This document shows, piece after piece, positions 60,421 through 64,000 of a stretch of DNA of 64,000 nucleotides. The position numbers and the translations under genes are program-made. Source of the stretch: Limosilactobacillus oris. Its GTDB lineage: Bacteria > Bacillota > Bacilli > Lactobacillales > Lactobacillaceae. The DNA lies in assembly GCF_025311495.1 (NCBI RefSeq), contig NZ_CP104398.1, forward strand, positions 806,001 through 870,000, in the 5' to 3' direction. The stretch's first letter is position 1. Each line of letters starts with the position of its first letter. Under the pieces are notes generated by a model, which searched no databases, was not told the DNA's origin, and saw only the letters and a program-made list of their open reading frames with translations.

Positions 60421-62298
60421 TTATTGATTATAGACTTGATGATCGTCAATTTTTTGTTGAAATTTGATTAATCTCATCCCGTTCAAGATAACAATTAAGA
60501 TGCTAAATTCATGAATAAACATCCCACTTGCCATTTCAACATAACCCGCAAACAAACCGATGAACAACAATAAGACTGTCAGTAAAGCCATCACGATATT
60601 TTCATTCATGTTCAAAATTGTCTTCTTGGATAATCCAAGGGCATAAGCGATCTTTCGCAAGTCATTTTTAACTAAAACTATGTCTGAAACTTCAATGGCA
60701 ACATCCGCTCCACTACCAACGGCAATTGCAACATTAGCATTAGCTAAGGCCGGACTATCATTGATCCCATCACCAATAAAAGCAATATGGTGTCCCTTAG
60801 CTCTTTCTTTTTTAACAAAAGCAGCCTTGTCTTGTGGCAGCATTTGACCATGAACTTCATCGATTGGCAACTTCGCCGCAATTCGTTCAGCAGTTTCTTG
60901 ATTGTCTCCAGAAAGCATCACTAGCTTCTTAACCCCTAATTCTTTTAAGTGGGTTAAAGCATCATTAGCTTCTGGGCGCAATTGGTCTTTAATGCCAAAA
61001 ACAGCTAATTGACTTTGGTCCTCATTGGCAAAAGTGACAATTGAATTACCTAATTGACTCAAATGATCAATTGTTTCACCCAATTTTGCATTGGCACGAG
61101 TATTTTCAGCAATTAATTTTTGGTTACCTAAATAATATTTTTGATTATTTAAAGTGGCAATGATTCCCTTACCCTTAACAGTTTCCACTTTAATTGAAGC
61201 TGGCTTTTGTTTATTTAATTTGGCAATTGCCTGAGCTAAGGGGTGGTTACTTTGACGCTCAATTTGAGCAGCTAATTTAATAATTTCATCTTTGGGCCCA
61301 TTTAATACCTCAATTGCACTAACTTCTGGATGTCCAACAGTCAAAGTGCCGGTTTTATCAAAAGCAATTTCATCAATCCGATGAGTTTGGTCCATCACTT
61401 GCGACCCTTTAAACATAATGCCATTTTTAGCACCATTACCGATACCAGCAACTGTAGATACTGGCACACCAATAACTAAAGCACCTGGGCAACCCAGCAC
61501 CATAACTGTAATAGCCAGCCTAAGGTCTTTAGTAATTAAACCTACAACGATTGCAATTATAAGTACGGCGGGAGTGTAATATTTGGAAAACCGGTTAATT
61601 AACTTTTCTGTATGTGACTTTGTGTCTTGTGCTTCTTCAACTATTTCGATAATTTTACCGAAAGTCGTATCTTCACCGACTGCGGTAGTTTCGACAGTCA
61701 ATGTACCGTTTTCAAGGATAGTTCCTGCATATACTTCATTACCGGCTTTTTTATTAACTAATTTAGATTCACCGTTAACACTGGCTTCATTAAGATAACC
61801 AGAACCTGAAACAACCTTGCCATCGACTGGAACCTGATCACCAGTTTTAACTAAAATCTTCTCACCAGGATCAATGAAATCGACGTCTTTTTTCTCAGTT
61901 GAGCCATCATCTTGAACAACTAACGCAGTCTGTGGTGCCATTTTGGTTAAATCAGCGACAGCTGACCGCGTTTTCTTTAGGGTTAATTCTTCCAGTACAT
62001 CTCCTAATATGAATAGCCAAGTAACAATGGCTGCTTCATTAAATTCACCAATAATGAAGGCACCGATTACCGCCAGCGATACTAAAACATCAATAGAAAT
62101 TAATTTAACCCTTAAAGATGAAATAGCCGTCAAAACAATTGGAAGCACTCCAACAATCCCCACTATAAGCATTAAAGCCTGGTATGGTAAATTCATGTGC
62201 AATAGCCATTTAGATCCTTCAGCAAGCAACAGCAGAATAGTATTAACAAGCAAAAGCTGCTTTTTGTACCTCATAAAAAATTGTTGTAACTTAATCAT
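60421..62298 (-). CDS. P1B-type heavy-metal ATPase with CPG/HE motifs
   Basis: 625 residues, eight predicted helices, no N-terminal HMA domain. Phosphorylation motif FDKTGTLT with Asp314, HP motif SNHPLA at 352-353, TGES-like NGES at 175-178, and GDGINDSPAL hinge. The TM6 motif is C270-P271-G272, not CPC or SPC. TM8 has H596-E597 in FIHEFSILIVILNGMRL, recalling the HEG motif of P1B-4 pumps (Fe, Co, Zn exporters). Metal unknown; iron(II), cobalt or zinc export is the best guess. First gene of the operon, with FNR-type box upstream. Confidence 0.88.
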   Translation of the reverse strand: MIKLQQFFMRYKKQLLLVNTILLLLAEGSKWLLHMNLPYQALMLIVGIVGVLPIVLTAISSLRVKLISIDVLVSLAVIGAFIIGEFNEAAIVTWLFILGDVLEELTLKKTRSAVADLTKMAPQTALVVQDDGSTEKKDVDFIDPGEKILVKTGDQVPVDGKVVSGSGYLNEASVNGESKLVNKKAGNEVYAGTILENGTLTVETTAVGEDTTFGKIIEIVEEAQDTKSHTEKLINRFSKYYTPAVLIIAIVVGLITKDLRLAITVMVLGCPGALVIGVPVSTVAGIGNGAKNGIMFKGSQVMDQTHRIDEIAFDKTGTLTVGHPEVSAIEVLNGPKDEIIKLAAQIERQSNHPLAQAIAKLNKQKPASIKVETVKGKGIIATLNNQKYYLGNQKLIAENTRANAKLGETIDHLSQLGNSIVTFANEDQSQLAVFGIKDQLRPEANDALTHLKELGVKKLVMLSGDNQETAERIAAKLPIDEVHGQMLPQDKAAFVKKERAKGHHIAFIGDGINDSPALANANVAIAVGSGADVAIEVSDIVLVKNDLRKIAYALGLSKKTILNMNENIVMALLTVLLLFIGLFAGYVEMASGMFIHEFSILIVILNGMRLIKFQQKIDDHQVYNQ

Positions 62299-62328
62299 TT
62301 TTCACCACTTCCTTTCTTGACACTACAT

Positions 62329-62370
62329 ATTATAGGTAAAAAACAATTTAGGTAACTTGACTGTTATCAA
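62329..62370 (-). promoter_or_regulatory. ATPase operon promoter with FNR-type box at -41.5
   Basis: -10 TATAAT is the complement of 62329-62334, placing the start near 62322. TTGAC-TGTT-ATCAA at 62357-62370 differs at one base from the FNR consensus TTGAT-N4-ATCAA. Its centre is 41.5 bp upstream, the class II activator position. No good -35 hexamer is present, as expected for an activated promoter. Confidence 0.7.
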
Positions 62371-62393
62371 GATACTAGTGTCTTTTTATATTT

Positions 62394-63448
62394 GGCAGAT
62401 TGTAAAATTTAAGTTGAACATTTAAGTGGACAGAAAAGCCCATCAAGGTCTTTAATGGTGTTACCTCAACATTCCATTAGAAAGAAGGACCTTGATGAGC
62501 ACCACTATTTTATCATTCCAGCACCGCGTTGTCATTGAAACGCTTCATAATGAAGGACGTTCCTTGCGATACATCGCTAACTACTTAGGCTTTAGTAAGG
62601 CCACCATCTTTAACGAACTTCACCGGCTAAATAGTGAGTACCAGGCTGAGCTAGCGCAAACTGACTTTGAACAAAAGGTTAGTCAACGGGGGCGGAAGCC
62701 TTCGCTCACTAAAAACCTTAAACACTTGGTCGAGGAAAAGATTCAAGTCCAGAAGTGGTCCCCTGAACAAGTTGCCCATGTGGTTGGGATTGCCTACAAG
62801 ACGGTTTATAACTGGATTGATCAAAAATGGCTTGATGTGCAGTTATCTGATTTGCCTGATCATGGAATACGTCGCCATCACGCTAAAGAAAAGCGTGGTA
62901 CATTCAGTCACGGCCGCTCAATTGAGGAGCGTCCTCATAAAATCGAAACTCGCCAGGAATTTGGCCACTTTGAAGCTGACACCGTGCTTTCTGGCAAGCG
63001 TAAAGGTCAAGCTGTGGCTACTTTTGTGGAGCGTAAGAGTCGCCTGACAATGGTTAAACGGCTCCATGGTCGCGACAGTCAGTCCATGACTCAAGCCGTA
63101 CTTGAACTAGCTAGTCAACTTCAAGACAAACTCAAGACGCTGACCGTAGATCATGGTAAAGAGTTCGCTAACTACCAGGCAATTGAACAGCGAACTGGTA
63201 CTCCGGTTTATTTTGCCCATGCTTATTCACCACATGAACGCGGTAGTAATGAGAACCGTAACCGAGTTTTACGGCGCTTTATTCCTAAAGGCCAAGCCAT
63301 TGAAGAACTAAGTGAGCACCAACTGGTTCAAATTAATTGGTATTTGAATTCACGGCCACTTAAATATCTTAACTGGCATACACCAATCGAGATCTTCCTG
63401 CTTAATTTACGTCATTAAATTCGTTCAAGTTATTTCTTGCAATCTGCC
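62394..63448 (+). mobile_element. IS30-family insertion sequence, intact
   Basis: About 1055 bp bounded by inverted repeats: left GGCAGATTGTAAAATTTAAG, right (reversed) GGCAGATTGCAAGAAATAAC, both continuing into TTGAAC. A TTT stretch at both flanks may be the target duplication. One transposase ORF. Same orientation as the truncated copy at 53770. Confidence 0.9.
62495..63418 (+). CDS. IS30-family transposase
   Basis: 307 residues from ATG 62495. HTH region RSLRYIANYLGFSKATIFNELHR, central DNA-binding part, then the rve core with Asp in FGHFEADTVLSG, Asp in LTVDHGKEF and Glu in RGSNENRNR. Complete C-terminus LNSRPLKYLNWHTPIEIF. Hairpin arms 62441-62450 and 62488-62497 cover the start codon. 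Confidence 0.95.
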   Translation: MSTTILSFQHRVVIETLHNEGRSLRYIANYLGFSKATIFNELHRLNSEYQAELAQTDFEQKVSQRGRKPSLTKNLKHLVEEKIQVQKWSPEQVAHVVGIAYKTVYNWIDQKWLDVQLSDLPDHGIRRHHAKEKRGTFSHGRSIEERPHKIETRQEFGHFEADTVLSGKRKGQAVATFVERKSRLTMVKRLHGRDSQSMTQAVLELASQLQDKLKTLTVDHGKEFANYQAIEQRTGTPVYFAHAYSPHERGSNENRNRVLRRFIPKGQAIEELSEHQLVQINWYLNSRPLKYLNWHTPIEIFLLNLRH

Positions 63449-63671
63449 TTTTAGAATAGTTTTGATTAATTATCGTAATCTTTATCTTCTCCTTTCTTCG
63501 ATCAACTTAATAAAACGCAATGGGCAAAAAATAAGTACCATATGTTAAAATTTCTAGATAGTTGGCTATACATAACTAACAAGTCTTAATACATCTCGCT
63601 ATTTTTTAATGGCGGGACCTTATTATCAGTTAGTCAATAAGTAATTAAAATTACAAGGAGGCAGGACCATT

Positions 63672-64000
63672 ATGTTAACCAATACTTTTATCAAAAAGCT
63701 TACGAATGACAGTAAACTAAATATTGAGAATCTTGTAATCCTAACATGTGCAATATTCATTGCTAGTATTGGATTGAACATGAACTCAACAGCAACGATT
63801 ATCGGGGCAATGTTGATTTCACCACTTATGTCTCCTTTATTAGCTATTGGTACTGGACTGGCTATTTACGACATAAAATTAATTAAAAACGGTAGTACGA
63901 CAATCCTCGTAGAAATCATTATTAGTCTTTTAGCTTCAACCAGTTATTTCTTTTTTTCACCGCTTTCTTATGCAAGTAAAGAAATTATCGCTCGAACTAG
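63672..64000 (+). CDS. DUF389 membrane protein (3' end off window)
   Basis: About 110 residues present, from ATG 63672 with AAGGAGG upstream. Starts MLTNTFIKKLTNDSKLNIENLV. Helices follow with ASIGLNMNSTATIIGAMLISPLMSPLLAIGTGL, the hallmark of the DUF389/TIGR00341 family, whose function is unknown. It is a separate unit right of the IS30. 63449-63671 is AT-rich and holds its promoter; no other gene seen. Confidence 0.85.
   Translation, partial: MLTNTFIKKLTNDSKLNIENLVILTCAIFIASIGLNMNSTATIIGAMLISPLMSPLLAIGTGLAIYDIKLIKNGSTTILVEIIISLLASTSYFFFSPLSYASKEIIART

Noticed and set aside
1-64000. CRISPR arrays, tRNA or rRNA genes, phage attachment sites
   Set aside because: No regularly spaced short repeats, no tRNA cloverleaf or rRNA signature recognised by eye. 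The direct and inverted repeats present are explained by families C and D and the IS elements.

Overview
The window is the chromosome of a low-GC Gram-positive lactic acid bacterium. The best guess is Lactobacillaceae of the Limosilactobacillus type (fermentum/reuteri-like). The guess rests on the ffs-dnaX-ybaB-recR-yaaL-tmk-darA-holB-yabA-rsmI block typical of Firmicutes, lactobacillus-style genes (pepC, class Ib nrdHEF, adhE, cydABCD without other oxidases visible), and strong AGGAGG ribosome-binding sites. The species call is inference. No tRNA, rRNA or CRISPR array was seen.

Layout. 1-4.6 kb: a leftward polyphosphate operon (Ppx2-like, ppk, ppx running off the left edge). 4.7-12.6 kb: an acyl-ACP thioesterase, then the replication/repair housekeeping block with the SRP RNA and tadA. 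12.7-16.4 kb: nrdHEF behind NrdR-box-like repeats. 16.7-19.6 kb: adhE behind a Rex operator. 19.7-20.6 kb: mscL and an unknown three-helix membrane protein whose mRNA would begin with a perfect 28-bp palindrome. 20.8-31.4 kb: a membrane protein of DUF5692 type and an aerobic respiration module (ndh, menA, a polyprenyl diphosphate synthase, cydABCD). Demethylmenaquinone could be made from imported DHNA, and NADH electrons passed to cytochrome bd. 31.7-38.6 kb: ribosomal and transcription genes (rplJL with L10 leader, rplKA, nusG, secE, rpmG), interrupted by a permease and an aminotransferase flanked by direct repeats. 38.6-46.5 kb: rlmB, mrnC, cysS, a candidate small RNA, an IS3-family insertion, a PIN/TRAM protein, radA and dut. 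46.5-53.7 kb: GNAT, rpiA, pepC, an esterase, gpmA, an AEC transporter and a large polytopic membrane protein.

53.77-63.45 kb is an AT-rich accessory island bounded by two IS30-family elements in the same orientation; the left one is truncated. It carries an NAD salvage unit (an NrtR-like Nudix regulator, pncB, pncA), an alpha/beta hydrolase, and a four-gene leftward operon: P1B-type metal ATPase, HMA metallochaperone, Dps-like protein, FNR-family regulator with Cys5/Cys102. An FNR-type box is centred at about -41.5 of the likely ATPase promoter, so the operon looks autoregulated. After the right IS30 a DUF389 membrane gene runs off the window.

The most unusual material is outside ordinary genes. 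It includes a candidate small RNA with several C-rich exposed segments (41364-41516). Two families of long dispersed intergenic hairpin repeats are present, and both IS types have landed in one of them; the IS3 sits exactly in a hairpin loop. A covarying hairpin overlies the IS30 transposase start. The metal ATPase has a CPG motif in TM6 combined with an HE motif in TM8.
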